The position numbers and the translations under genes are program-made. Of a stretch of DNA of 64,000 nucleotides, positions 1 to 7,999 are shown in pieces (positions within the stretch are counted from its first letter, which is position 1; every line of letters begins with the position of its first letter). Where the stretch lies: NCBI RefSeq assembly GCF_023022985.1, contig NZ_CP095461.1, positions 1,240,001 to 1,304,000 of the forward strand. The letters run 5' to 3'. The notes beneath the pieces are model-generated. The model was given only the letters and a program-made list of their open reading frames with translations, made no database searches and was not told where the DNA came from. The stretch is from Arthrobacter gengyunqii (GTDB lineage: Bacteria > Actinomycetota > Actinomycetes > Actinomycetales > Micrococcaceae).

Positions 1-1
1 A

Positions 2-172
2 CTGGTGGATTTGGCACCCTCGGTGGAGCAGGGCAGCATTCCCCGCCACGACGTCGCCGCCGTCCTGGCCGAGCTGATAAACAGCGGCCGCGGCAGCCGG
101 CAGGTCCTGGAAGTTGTCACCGGTTCGTCGAGCATCCCGGATGCCGTGGCGGCGCTGCCCATCACGCTCTAG
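2..172 (+). CDS. SDR / NAD(P)H-binding family protein, C-terminal fragment
   Basis: The window opens inside this gene. The frame from base 2 is open to TAG at 170-172 and gives 56 residues beginning LVDLAPSVEQGSIPRHDVAA and ending AVAALPITL. The segment PRHDVAAVLAELI followed by VLEVVTGSSSIPDAVAAL resembles the C-terminal end of atypical short-chain dehydrogenases (NAD(P)H-binding, YwnB/NmrA-like), where a conserved R-x-D-V-A motif precedes the last helix. The Rossmann motif lies outside the window, so substrate and function cannot be judged. Identification rests on a short tail and is tentative. Confidence 0.55.
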   Translation: MVDLAPSVEQGSIPRHDVAAVLAELINSGRGSRQVLEVVTGSSSIPDAVAALPITL

Positions 173-241
173 CGGCGTTCCTGCGCTGTCAGGCCACGTG
201 TGCGCAGATGTGCCGCGATGCTGGGCGCAGCCATCCAACCT

Positions 242-292
242 GTGTGCAGGTATGGCGACTGCGAACGGCGGGAAGCCGCCATACCTGCACAC
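242..292. repeat. Perfect 16-bp inverted repeat (hairpin)
   Basis: GTGTGCAGGTATGGCG at 242-257 is exactly complementary to CGCCATACCTGCACAC at 277-292, with 19 bases between the arms. There is no T-tract after it, so it is not a typical terminator. The arms share the GTGCAG core found in the neighbouring repeats, which suggests a repeat-family member rather than a chance palindrome. Confidence 0.8.
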
Positions 293-356
293 TGGATGAG
301 CTGGCGGCGGCAGGAAGCCGCCAAAGCTGCACCCTCGTTGGCAGTGCCGGATCTTT

Positions 357-374
357 CGTGCAGATAACGGGCCT
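357..374 (-). repeat. Inverted copy of the 41-bp repeat core
   Basis: TCGTGCAGATAACGGGCC at this position is the reverse complement of the first 17 bases of the repeat core at 431, 472 and 513 (GCCCGTTATCTGCACGA), exact over those 17 bases for the first two copies. A more degenerate relative, GTGCAGATCAGGGGCC, lies at 391-406. The region therefore holds the core in both orientations. Confidence 0.75.
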
Positions 375-428
375 TGCCAAAATCCTCTGTGCAGATCAGG
401 GGCCTATTCGGGCCGAATGCCCATGAAT

Positions 429-532
429 GAGCCCGTTATCTGCACGAAGGATTGGCGCGGTGCCTGTTTGAGCCCGTTATCTGCACGATGGATTGGTGCG
501 GTGCCTGTTTGAGCCCGTTATCCGCACGAAGG
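429..532. repeat. 41-bp tandem repeat, about 2.5 copies
   Basis: Units start at 429, 470 and 511 and begin GAGCCCGTTATCTGCACGA. Units 1 and 2 differ at two positions (GAAGG/GATGG and GGCGCGG/GGTGCGG). The third is cut off after 22 bases and carries ATCCGC in place of ATCTGC. The array lies outside coding sequence. Confidence 0.85.
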
Positions 533-671
533 TTCCCGGGAAACCGCCGCACGTCCGGGCCGTCCCTCCCGACGGAGAGTCATCGAAGGCTTCCGGACCG
601 TTCCGGCTGCTTCCAGGCACTCCCGTCCCTTCCGGTCCCCGTCCCGACCGCGCCGGACCGTCCGGGTGGGC

Positions 672-683
672 GATACTGGAAGC
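672..683 (+). promoter_or_regulatory. Leaderless promoter of dxr
   Basis: A -10-like GATACT at 672-677 is followed by six bases and then the ATG at 684. A transcript starting at the usual distance would begin at or next to the start codon. The same arrangement recurs at many other genes in this window, which supports both the promoter and the start choice. Confidence 0.6.
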
Positions 684-1928
684 ATGCAGCTTCCCGGAAC
701 TTCAGGCACCCCGTCCGCAGCCACCCACCGGCCCTTCGGCAGCACCGAAGGCGTGCCCCGCCGCGTGGTGCTTCTGGGCTCCACCGGTTCCATTGGCACC
801 CAAGCCATCGACGTGGCGGACGCTGCCCCGGACCGCTTCACCATCGTCGCGCTCGCCGCTGGCGGCTCCAACCTGGACCTGCTCGCGCAGCAGGCCGTCC
901 ATACCCGGGCCGCCGCCGTGGGTTGCGCCCTGGCGGACAACGACACCCTGCACAAAGCCGTGCAGGACGCCGCCCGCGCCGCCGGCGTCACGGACTACGA
1001 TCCCGAGCTTTTCACCGGCCCCTCCGCCGCCACCGCCATTGCCGCCTGGCCCGAAGCCGAAGTGGTGCTCAACGGCATCACCGGCTCCATCGGCTTGGAA
1101 CCCACCCTGGCGGCGCTGGCTGCCGGACACCTGCTGGCCCTGGCCAACAAGGAATCCCTGATTGTCGGGGGAGAGCTGATCAAGAAGGCCGCCGCCCCCG
1201 GACAGCTGGTACCCGTGGACTCGGAACACTCCGCCCTGGCCCAGGCGCTGCGTTCCGGCACGCCGGAGGAAGTGGACCGGCTGGTGGTCACCGCCTCCGG
1301 CGGACCGTTCCGCGGCATGAACCGGGCCGAACTCCAGAACGTCACCCCCGATCAGGCGCTGGCCCACCCCACGTGGAAAATGGGACGGATGGTCACCACC
1401 AACTCGGCGTCGATGGTCAACAAGGCACTGGAAGTCATCGAAGCCCACCTGCTCTTCGATATCCCGCTGGAACGGATCGACGTCGTTGTCCATCCCCAGT
1501 CAGTGGTCCATTCCATGGTCCAGTTCGTGGACGGCTCTACCATCGCCCAGGCCTCGCCGCCGGACATGCGCCTGCCGATTGCCCTGGGCATGGGCTGGCC
1601 GCACCGCGTGCCCGGAGCCGCGAAGCCCTGCGACTGGTCCAAGGCCGCGGAGTGGACGTTCGAGCCGTTGGACGAAGAGGCCTTCCCCGCCGTCGCGCTG
1701 GCCAAGCGCACCGCCGCGGCCGGCGGCACCGGCATGGCCGTTTACAACGCCGCCAACGAAGAAGCCGTGGACGCCTTCCATGACGGTCTCATTGGATTCA
1801 CAGACATCGTTGATACGATCTCCGCCGTACTGGCCGAACACACCGACACAGCGCCATTGACGCTGGAGTCCGTGCTGGCAGCTGAGAAGTGGGCCCGCGC
1901 GGCTGCACGGGAACGCTGCGGGCGCTGA
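684..1928 (+). CDS. dxr: 1-deoxy-D-xylulose-5-phosphate reductoisomerase
   Basis: Second step of the MEP isoprenoid pathway: NADPH- and metal-dependent conversion of DXP to 2-C-methyl-D-erythritol 4-phosphate in the cytosol. The 414-residue product has the N-terminal NADPH-binding loop GSTGSIG at 32-38, the central substrate-binding stretch [13 protein letters not shown], and [13 protein letters not shown] and ASGGPFRGM typical of the catalytic domain. [11 protein letters not shown] and the C-terminal helical domain are also present. I chose ATG 684 over an in-frame GTG at 666 because a -10-like box lies exactly six bases upstream. The site-2 protease gene follows 39 bases downstream. ispG, another MEP enzyme, lies 3 kb further on. 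Confidence 0.96.
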   Translation: MQLPGTSGTPSAATHRPFGSTEGVPRRVVLLGSTGSIGTQAIDVADAAPDRFTIVALAAGGSNLDLLAQQAVHTRAAAVGCALADNDTLHKAVQDAARAAGVTDYDPELFTGPSAATAIAAWPEAEVVLNGITGSIGLEPTLAALAAGHLLALANKESLIVGGELIKKAAAPGQLVPVDSEHSALAQALRSGTPEEVDRLVVTASGGPFRGMNRAELQNVTPDQALAHPTWKMGRMVTTNSASMVNKALEVIEAHLLFDIPLERIDVVVHPQSVVHSMVQFVDGSTIAQASPPDMRLPIALGMGWPHRVPGAAKPCDWSKAAEWTFEPLDEEAFPAVALAKRTAAAGGTGMAVYNAANEEAVDAFHDGLIGFTDIVDTISAVLAEHTDTAPLTLESVLAAEKWARAAARERCGR

Positions 1929-1967
1929 AGCCATGACCCGTTGTTCCGTTGAACCTAAGGAAATCCG

Positions 1968-3314
1968 TTGACCGTTCTGCTCTTCATCCTGGGCGTCTTG
2001 TTCGTGGCGGTGGGCATCGCCGTGTCCATTGCGCTGCACGAGGTGGGCCACCTGGTGCCGGCGAAGGCCTTCAAGGTCCGGGTGACGCAGTACATGATCG
2101 GGTTCGGTCCCACTGTGTTCTCCCGGCGCCGCGGCGAAACCGAATACGGCGTCAAGGCGCTGCCGCTGGGCGGTTACGTTTCCATGGTGGGCATGTACCC
2201 GCCCAACAAGGCCGACGACGCCGACGGCACGGTCCGGAGCTCCAGCACCGGAATGTTCCAGCAGTTGGCCACGGATGCCCGGGCGGCTGCCGCCGAGCAG
2301 CTTCAGCCCGGCGACGAGAACCGGATGTTCTACAACCTGCCGATCTGGAAGCGGATCATCGTCATGCTCGGCGGGCCCTTCATGAACCTGCTGATCGGCG
2401 TCGTGCTTTTCGCCGTGCTGCTCATGGGATTCGGCACGGCACAGACAACCACCCGGCTCGCCGAGGTCAATCAATGCGTGATCACCTCCGACCAGGCCGC
2501 GCAGGGTCAGACGGAATGCACGGACGCGGATCCTGCCGCTCCCGCGTATGAAGCAGGGCTGCTGCCCGGTGACACCATCACCGCCTTTGACGGGCAGCCG
2601 GTGAACGGCTGGACCGATCTCTCGGAGCGGATCAGGGAAGCCGCGGGCCGGTCGGTTTCCGTCACCTATGTGCGCGACGGCGTCGAGCAGGACACCATGA
2701 TCACCCCGCTGCTCACTGAGCGTCCGGTGACCGACGACGACGGCGCCCCCGTCACCGACGACGCCGGCAACCCGGTGACCAAGGAAGTTGGATTCATCGG
2801 GGTGGCCGCCGACACGGAACTGGTCCGGCAGCCGGGCACCGAGGTCCTGCCCGCGGTGGGGGACAACCTGCGCAGCATTGCCGGAGTGGTCATTAACCTG
2901 CCGCAGCGGGTCGTGGACGTGGCGCAGGCAGCGTTCTCCTCGGAAGAGCGTGATCCGAACGGGCCGATCAGCGTGGTGGGCGTGGGCCGCATCGCCGGTG
3001 AAATCTCAGCCCTCGAGGAAGTGCCCGTTGCCAGCAAGGTGGCCACTCTGGTGGGCCTGGTGGCCAGCGTGAACCTGGCACTGTTCGTGTTCAACCTGAT
3101 CCCGCTGCTGCCGCTGGACGGCGGCCACGTGGCGGGAGCGCTCTGGGAGGGGCTGCGCCGGCGCATAGCAAAGCTGTTCAAGCGGCCCGACCCGGGCCAC
3201 TTCGATCTGGCGAAAATGCTGCCCGTGACCTACGTGGTGTTTGCCCTGCTGATGGGGATGAGTGTCCTGCTCATCTACGCGGACATCGTGAAACCGGTCA
3301 GCCTTTTCAACTAG
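1968..3314 (+). CDS. rseP: M50 site-2 protease (RseP/Rip1-like)
   Basis: Intramembrane zinc metalloprotease; in relatives it cleaves anti-sigma factors and other membrane substrates. The zinc motif HEVGH is at residues 24-28 in the first membrane segment. A PDZ-like region follows (around YEAGLLPGDTITAFDGQPV), and the third zinc ligand is in NLIPLLPLDGGHV near residue 382. The 448-residue length fits the family. The start is TTG at 1968, preceded by AAGGA at 1957-1961. A region of about 60 residues between the first membrane segments, rich in charged residues, is larger than in the E. coli enzyme, as is common in actinobacteria. Placement after dxr and before ispG is conserved in this phylum. 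Confidence 0.93.
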   Translation: MTVLLFILGVLFVAVGIAVSIALHEVGHLVPAKAFKVRVTQYMIGFGPTVFSRRRGETEYGVKALPLGGYVSMVGMYPPNKADDADGTVRSSSTGMFQQLATDARAAAAEQLQPGDENRMFYNLPIWKRIIVMLGGPFMNLLIGVVLFAVLLMGFGTAQTTTRLAEVNQCVITSDQAAQGQTECTDADPAAPAYEAGLLPGDTITAFDGQPVNGWTDLSERIREAAGRSVSVTYVRDGVEQDTMITPLLTERPVTDDDGAPVTDDAGNPVTKEVGFIGVAADTELVRQPGTEVLPAVGDNLRSIAGVVINLPQRVVDVAQAAFSSEERDPNGPISVVGVGRIAGEISALEEVPVASKVATLVGLVASVNLALFVFNLIPLLPLDGGHVAGALWEGLRRRIAKLFKRPDPGHFDLAKMLPVTYVVFALLMGMSVLLIYADIVKPVSLFN

Positions 3315-3370
3315 GCGGCGCAACACCGCGACCCCGGCGCGCCGGACCGGACCCGAACTTGAACCCGTGA

Positions 3371-3409
3371 ACGGTTGTTATTTGAATTACAACCGCATAC
3401 GGTTTCAAC
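3371..3409 (+). promoter_or_regulatory. Promoter with overlapping operator-like palindrome
   Basis: TTGTTA (3375-3380) and TACGGT (3398-3403) are 17 bases apart, and the ATG lies six bases after the -10 box, so the transcript would be leaderless. A perfect 7-bp inverted repeat, CGGTTGT at 3372-3378 and ACAACCG at 3389-3395, covers the -35 box and the spacer. That is the position expected of a repressor site. The downstream gene encodes a protein with a C-terminal helix-turn-helix-like segment, which makes autoregulation plausible. Confidence 0.6.
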
Positions 3410-4069
3410 ATGTTTGTGCTGACGATTGATCAAAAAGGCAGCCGCAGCGGCCGGGACCGCGTGCCGGACCTGCTGGAGCTGCTGGGGTCCGTGCCCATGG
3501 ACCGGCCCTTCGAGCGGTCGGTCGGCGATGAAGTCCAGGGCATCACCAGCGATGCCGGCGCGGCGGTGGAGGCGGCGCTGCGCGCCCTGCGGAACGGCCA
3601 CTGGTCCGTGGGCATCGGCGTCGGTGCAGTGGATTTGCCCTTGCCGGCCACAACCCGGGAAGCCTCGGGGCCGGCGTTCGTGGCAGCGCGTGAAGCCGTG
3701 GAGCGGGCCAAGAAGACCGGTGACCGTCCGCCCCTGGCCGTGGCCGGAGCGCCCGGTGCCGCTGATGCCGAGGCCGTTCTTGTGCTGATCGGACGGCTGA
3801 TCCGGGACCGCACCCCTGAACAGTGGCGGATCCTGGAACACGTTGAGCCCGGAACCTGGGGTTCGCAGAGCGCCGCGGCCCGCCGGCTCGGAATCAGTCC
3901 GCAGTCCGTGGGCAAGACCACGGCCCGCGCCGGATGGCAGGAAGAATGGGCAGCCCGTCCCGCGGCGGCCGTGCTCCTCGCCCGCGCCGATGATCTGGCC
4001 CGCGGAAATGATCCGGCCAGCATCCACGCCACGCCGGGTGCCGCCGCCGACGGAACGGAGCTCCGATGA
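3410..4069 (+). CDS. SatD-like protein with C-terminal HTH
   Basis: The 219-residue protein begins MFVLTIDQKGSRSGRDRVPD, as in SatD-family and MarR-annotated proteins of high-GC actinobacteria. The N-terminal two thirds resemble the SatD fold (DEVQGITSDAGAAVEAALRAL and GIGVGAVDLPLP). The C-terminus has a helix-turn-helix-like stretch around SQSAAARRLGISPQSVGKT, about residues 151-169. Its biochemical role is unknown. The ATG start is set by a -10 box six bases upstream. It overlaps the next gene by four bases (ATGA), so the two are probably cotranscribed and may work together. Confidence 0.7.
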   Translation: MFVLTIDQKGSRSGRDRVPDLLELLGSVPMDRPFERSVGDEVQGITSDAGAAVEAALRALRNGHWSVGIGVGAVDLPLPATTREASGPAFVAAREAVERAKKTGDRPPLAVAGAPGAADAEAVLVLIGRLIRDRTPEQWRILEHVEPGTWGSQSAAARRLGISPQSVGKTTARAGWQEEWAARPAAAVLLARADDLARGNDPASIHATPGAAADGTELR

Positions 4070-4557
4070 CGGATTTCATCTGGATTGTCCTGACCCTGCT
4101 GGCTGCAGCAGCCCTGGGATGGCCCGTCACGGCAGTCGTGCTCCGCCTGGCCCGGGCCGTGGAAAGCTCCGGCCCGCCGTTCTCCGAAGCCGATCCGGCA
4201 GCAGACCAGAACCTCGATGCCGGTTTCGGCGCCGAGCCCCAAGCAGTTACGGACACGGCAGGGCCCGGCGGAACGGTGACCCCGGTGCGGGCAGGGCCGA
4301 TCAGGCGCGCCCCGGCTCCGGGATCCGTGCTCCGGGGAGGCCTGATGATCGGCGTGCTGGAAAGGCTCGCTGTTGCCGGCGCCATCCTCGGCTCCGAACC
4401 GGTGGCGATCGCCTACGTGGTGGCGATCAAGGGCCTGGGCCGGTATGCCGAGCTGAAGGAAACCCCGGCCGCAGCCGAGCGCTTCATCATCGGCACCCTG
4501 GCCTCCATGCTGTGGGCTGTGGCGGTGGCCACGGCGGCGCGTGCCTTCCTCTTGTGA
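4066..4557 (+). CDS. Hypothetical membrane protein, partner of the SatD-like gene
   Basis: This 163-residue protein has an N-terminal membrane segment (DFIWIVLTLLAAAALGWPVTA), a linker of about 60 residues rich in Pro, Gly and acidic residues, and two C-terminal hydrophobic segments (ERLAVAGAILG and FIIGTLASMLWAVAVATAARAFLL). The motif VAIAYVVAIKGLGRYAEL between them resembles small membrane proteins found next to SatD-like genes. It starts inside the stop codon of the upstream gene, indicating translational coupling. No enzymatic motif is visible. Confidence 0.7.
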   Translation: MTDFIWIVLTLLAAAALGWPVTAVVLRLARAVESSGPPFSEADPAADQNLDAGFGAEPQAVTDTAGPGGTVTPVRAGPIRRAPAPGSVLRGGLMIGVLERLAVAGAILGSEPVAIAYVVAIKGLGRYAELKETPAAAERFIIGTLASMLWAVAVATAARAFLL

Positions 4558-4570
4558 GAGGGGCATCCCG

Positions 4571-4582
4571 TAGGCTGGGGCA
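4571..4582 (+). promoter_or_regulatory. Leaderless promoter of the YciI-like gene
   Basis: TAGGCT at 4571-4576 is followed by six bases and the ATG at 4583. There is no Shine-Dalgarno sequence in the short interval. The box and spacing are the same as at modA (32206) and pgsA (46955). Confidence 0.6.
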
Positions 4583-4873
4583 ATGAGCATTTTCGCAGTT
4601 GAATACGTGTACGACGCCGACTCCGCCGCCCTCCGTGACGAGCACCGCCCCCGCCACCGCCAGTGGCTGTCCGGTCTGGCGGAAGAGGGCCGCGTGCTGG
4701 CCTCGGGTCCGTTCGTGGACGGAGCGGGAGCGCTGCTCATCTTCACCGCTGAAGATGAGGCGGATCTGGTGTCCCTGCTGAAGCAGGACCCCTTTGCCGC
4801 CGTCGGCGCCATTTCCGGGATGAAGACCACGCAGTGGTCACCGGCGGTAGGCGCGTTCGCCCACCTCGTCTAA
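4583..4873 (+). CDS. YciI family protein
   Basis: A 96-residue protein of the YciI/YCII fold (dimeric ferredoxin-like). Visible features are the N-terminal strand FAVEYVYD, the conserved histidine in RPRHRQWLSGLAEEGRVLASGPFVDG, and the C-terminal FAAVGAISGMKTTQWSPAVG. The family has proposed small-molecule or peroxidase-like roles, and the substrate here cannot be inferred. It is monocistronic, with its own leaderless promoter. Confidence 0.85.
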   Translation: MSIFAVEYVYDADSAALRDEHRPRHRQWLSGLAEEGRVLASGPFVDGAGALLIFTAEDEADLVSLLKQDPFAAVGAISGMKTTQWSPAVGAFAHLV

Positions 4874-4984
4874 GCCCTGAACGATATTCGCACACCCCGC
4901 ACCCGTCAGGGTGGATAATGGATTAGCGCGGATCCGTACCGTGCTTTTGCCGAATAACTGCCGATGAGGCACATGGAGGACGTT

Positions 4985-6151
4985 TTGACCTCGGTCAACC
5001 TTGGAATGCCAGCAGCACCGCCGCCCACCCTGGCACCGCGGCGAAAAACCCGCCAGATCAAAGTGGGCTCGGTGGGAGTCGGCTCCGATTTCCCCATCAG
5101 CGTCCAGTCCATGACGACCACGCCCACCACGGACATCAACGCGACCCTGCAGCAGATCGCAGAGTTGACGGCCTCGGGCTGTGACATTGTGCGCGTCGCG
5201 TGCCCCAGTGCCGACGACGCCGCCGCTTTGCCCATCATTGCCAAGAAGTCGCAGATTCCCGTGATTGCGGACATCCACTTCCAGCCGAAGTATGTCTTTG
5301 CGGCCATCGACGCCGGCTGCGCCGCCGTTCGCGTGAACCCCGGAAACATCCGCAAGTTCGATGACCAGATCAAGGAAATCGCGCAGGCGGCAAAGGATCA
5401 TGGAACATCCATCCGCATCGGCGTCAACGCCGGCTCGCTGGATCCCCGGTTGCTGGCCAAGTACGGCAAGGCAACGCCTGAGGCGCTGGTGGAATCCGCT
5501 GTCTGGGAGGCGTCCCTCTTCGAGGAGCACGATTTCCACGACTTCAAGATTTCCGTCAAGCACAATGATCCCGTGGTCATGGTCCGGGCCTACGAGCTCC
5601 TGGCCGAACGCGGCGACTGGCCGCTGCACCTGGGTGTGACCGAAGCCGGTCCGGCGTTCCAGGGAACCATCAAGTCCGCCACCGCCTTCGGGGCACTCCT
5701 GTCCAAGGGCATCGGCGACACCATCCGCGTCTCCCTGTCGGCTCCGCCGGTGGAGGAAATCAAGGTGGGCAACCAGATCCTGCAGTCGCTGAACCTGCGT
5801 CCGCGGAAGCTGGAAATCGTGTCCTGCCCGTCCTGCGGCCGCGCCCAGGTGGACGTGTACACTCTCGCTGAGCAGGTCACCGCCGGACTTGAGGGCATGG
5901 AGGTTCCGCTCCGCGTCGCCGTCATGGGCTGCGTGGTCAATGGACCGGGCGAGGCCCGCGAAGCTGACCTCGGAGTGGCCTCGGGCAACGGCAAGGGCCA
6001 GATCTTTGTGAAGGGAGAAGTCATCAAGACTGTTCCCGAAGACCAGATCGTTGAGACCCTCATTGAAGAGGCTATGAAGATCGCAGAGAGCATGGGGGAG
6101 CCTGATGGCGAAAATGCTGGCACGGGTGGCCCCATGGTTACTGTCGGCTAA
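4985..6151 (+). CDS. ispG: 4-hydroxy-3-methylbut-2-en-1-yl diphosphate synthase
   Basis: [4Fe-4S] enzyme of the MEP pathway that converts MEcPP to HMBPP. The N-terminal TIM-barrel carries [12 protein letters not shown] and VADIHFQ. The iron-sulfur ligands are Cys281 and Cys284 in SCPSCGR and Cys316 in [10 protein letters not shown]; the conserved downstream Glu follows. I chose TTG 4985 because GGAGGA at 4975-4980 sits five bases before it. ATG 4964 in frame would add seven residues and has no ribosome site. The product is 388 residues. The 3' end overlaps the following GNAT gene. Confidence 0.95.
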   Translation: MTSVNLGMPAAPPPTLAPRRKTRQIKVGSVGVGSDFPISVQSMTTTPTTDINATLQQIAELTASGCDIVRVACPSADDAAALPIIAKKSQIPVIADIHFQPKYVFAAIDAGCAAVRVNPGNIRKFDDQIKEIAQAAKDHGTSIRIGVNAGSLDPRLLAKYGKATPEALVESAVWEASLFEEHDFHDFKISVKHNDPVVMVRAYELLAERGDWPLHLGVTEAGPAFQGTIKSATAFGALLSKGIGDTIRVSLSAPPVEEIKVGNQILQSLNLRPRKLEIVSCPSCGRAQVDVYTLAEQVTAGLEGMEVPLRVAVMGCVVNGPGEAREADLGVASGNGKGQIFVKGEVIKTVPEDQIVETLIEEAMKIAESMGEPDGENAGTGGPMVTVG

Positions 6152-7031
6152 AACCGTGACAACCGTCCGCAGCGGACAGGACGTCCGCGGCGGCAGTTCC
6201 GGTACGCTGCGGATCCTTGGCGGCGAGGACACTGCGGCTCTCCGCGCCCTCGCCGAGCAGGACCCGGTGGCGAACATCTTTCTGCTGTCCCACCTCGAAA
6301 CAACCCGCACGGCGGCGCCCACTTCGGCCGGCGGACGGATTGTGGGGGTGTTCGACGGCGGAGACCTCACCGCGGCCTGCTGGTCCGGCGTCAACGTGGT
6401 TCCGGTGGGGGTGACGGCTGAGAACGGGCCGGAAATTGGCCGGTTCCTCGGCCGGTCGGGGCACCGCTATTCCTCCATCTTTGGTCCGGCGGAAGCCGTG
6501 CTGTCCATTTGGTCCGAGCTGCAGCACTCCAGCCCCCGGCCCTTCGACGTGCGCAGCGACCAGCCCCTGCTCCAGATGACCGGAGTTTCCCCGGTGCAGC
6601 CGGCTCCGGGACTGCGCTACGCCCAGCCTTCGGAACTGGATGTCCTGCTGCCGGCCTGCGCCGCCATGTTCGAAGAGGAAGTGGGCTATTCGCCGATCAG
6701 CGGCGGGAGCCACCACTACCGGCAGCGGGTCAAGTCCCTCATTGCCCGCCGGCAGTCCCTGGTGGACTTCGATGCCTCAGGCCAGGTGGTGTTCAAAGCC
6801 GAGCTGGGCACGGTTTCCAGCAGTGCGGTTCAGGTGCAGGGCGTGTGGATGAACCCCGCCTACCGCGGCCGCGGACTGAGCGCCCCCTATATGTCAGCCG
6901 TGGTTGAGGCAGCCCGGCAGGTTGCCCCGCTGGTGAGCCTGTACGTCAATTCCTACAATGCTCCGGCCCGCGCCACCTATGAGGCCGTGGGATTCGAGCA
7001 GGTGGGCACCTTCGCCACCATCCTCTTCTGA
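6105..7031 (+). CDS. DUF4081 / GNAT family acetyltransferase
   Basis: A two-domain protein of 308 residues. The N-terminal half matches the DUF4081 type ([20 protein letters not shown]). The C-terminal half is a GNAT domain with the acetyl-CoA loop region [20 protein letters not shown] and [20 protein letters not shown]. Substrate is unknown. ATG 6105, with GGGGGAG just upstream, makes a 47-bp overlap with ispG in another frame. GTG 6156, five bases after the ispG stop, is an alternative start without a clear ribosome site. The gene commonly follows ispG in Arthrobacter-like genomes and precedes proS. Confidence 0.85.
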   Translation: MAKMLARVAPWLLSAKTVTTVRSGQDVRGGSSGTLRILGGEDTAALRALAEQDPVANIFLLSHLETTRTAAPTSAGGRIVGVFDGGDLTAACWSGVNVVPVGVTAENGPEIGRFLGRSGHRYSSIFGPAEAVLSIWSELQHSSPRPFDVRSDQPLLQMTGVSPVQPAPGLRYAQPSELDVLLPACAAMFEEEVGYSPISGGSHHYRQRVKSLIARRQSLVDFDASGQVVFKAELGTVSSSAVQVQGVWMNPAYRGRGLSAPYMSAVVEAARQVAPLVSLYVNSYNAPARATYEAVGFEQVGTFATILF

Positions 7032-7174
7032 AGCGCCGTGTCCTGAAACGCCGCAATTTCGCGTGAGGCGCGTCACGGCCCTAGGATCGTCAGTGCACTT
7101 CCGATGAGGAACGTGCATTGACTATCACGTTCCGTCGCCGGTCTGGCCGGCAGCGGAGCAACACTGGGGGAAAC

Positions 7175-7897
7175 ATGAAGAACACCATGAAAGCCGGTGC
7201 CCTGTTGCTTGCGGGAATGCTGGCTCTTTCTGCCTGCGGCAGTTCCGATGAGCCGGCCGAGGCCTCGGACGGAGAGACAGTGTCCTCCCCGTCGCCAACG
7301 GCCACACTGGCCGTCGGGCAGGAGCAGTACACAGCAGATGAACTCCTTGCGGCCCTCGAGGCAGTGAACGCCGCTCAGGGCGGAACCGGCGTCATATCCG
7401 ACGATGCGACCCTCCGTCAGTACCTGGACGAGCAGTCACTGCCCGAGGGCATCACGATTACCCCCGCGACGTGCGAGGGGATCGCCAGTTTCGCGAACTT
7501 CTTCGGGGATGTGGAGCAGGCCAACATTGCGTCCGTGAGACTCGGCTCCGATCAGAAGCTCACGCTGGTCAGCCACCCGGAAGCCTCGGCCCTGGACACG
7601 CTGATGGAGGACAATGAAACCGGGCTGAGCGAATGCGCCGAGTTTGAGATGGGCGACGACGAATTCACCGCCGCCGGCACCACTGAGCGCCGCGATGTGT
7701 CCACGGAGGCACCGACAACGCAGGCCTTCACCCTGACGATGACTGCCGAAGGCACCACCCTGAGCGGTTTGAAGGTCTCAGCCGCTTCGGGCACCACCAA
7801 CGTTGTGGTCACCGACAGTGACGCAGCGGACCCGGAGGAAGCATCAGCCCAGGCCGCGGAACTCATCGACGCGGTCCTCGCGGAGCTGGAGAAGTAA
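7175..7897 (+). CDS. Putative lipoprotein, tandem paralog 1
   Basis: 240 residues with a lipoprotein signal: MKNTMKAGALLLAGMLAL followed by lipobox LSAC with Cys at residue 22. After the lipobox come a Ser/Glu/Thr-rich linker and a mature domain starting LAVGQEQYTADELLAALEAV. No known domain is recognised. I chose ATG 7175 because GGGGGA lies five bases upstream and the signal peptide begins there. The next gene encodes a close paralog of identical length, so the pair arose by tandem duplication. The protein is probably anchored to the outer face of the cytoplasmic membrane. Confidence 0.8.
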   Translation: MKNTMKAGALLLAGMLALSACGSSDEPAEASDGETVSSPSPTATLAVGQEQYTADELLAALEAVNAAQGGTGVISDDATLRQYLDEQSLPEGITITPATCEGIASFANFFGDVEQANIASVRLGSDQKLTLVSHPEASALDTLMEDNETGLSECAEFEMGDDEFTAAGTTERRDVSTEAPTTQAFTLTMTAEGTTLSGLKVSAASGTTNVVVTDSDAADPEEASAQAAELIDAVLAELEK

Positions 7898-7999
7898 GCA
7901 CTGCACAAGCTTGGTCCTTTCCGAACGGGAAGGTACAGGAATCAACAGCACGGTTGCCCGGGAACGGCCCGGCCAACAGAAAATACTGGGGGAACAACC

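Larger units (their letters stand above)
173..683. other. Repeat-rich intergenic region upstream of dxr
   Basis: No convincing gene lies here. Open frames in this stretch read through repeats and have no recognisable domains. It contains a perfect 16-bp inverted repeat, a 41-bp tandem repeat in about 2.5 copies, and opposite-orientation copies of the repeat core (listed separately). The last ~150 bases before dxr are unique and carry a promoter-like GATACT box just ahead of the start. Confidence 0.7.

Noticed and set aside
452..1783. 443-codon plus-strand frame overlapping dxr
   Set aside because: Begins in the repeat region and then runs out of frame through dxr; Arg/Pro-rich shadow.
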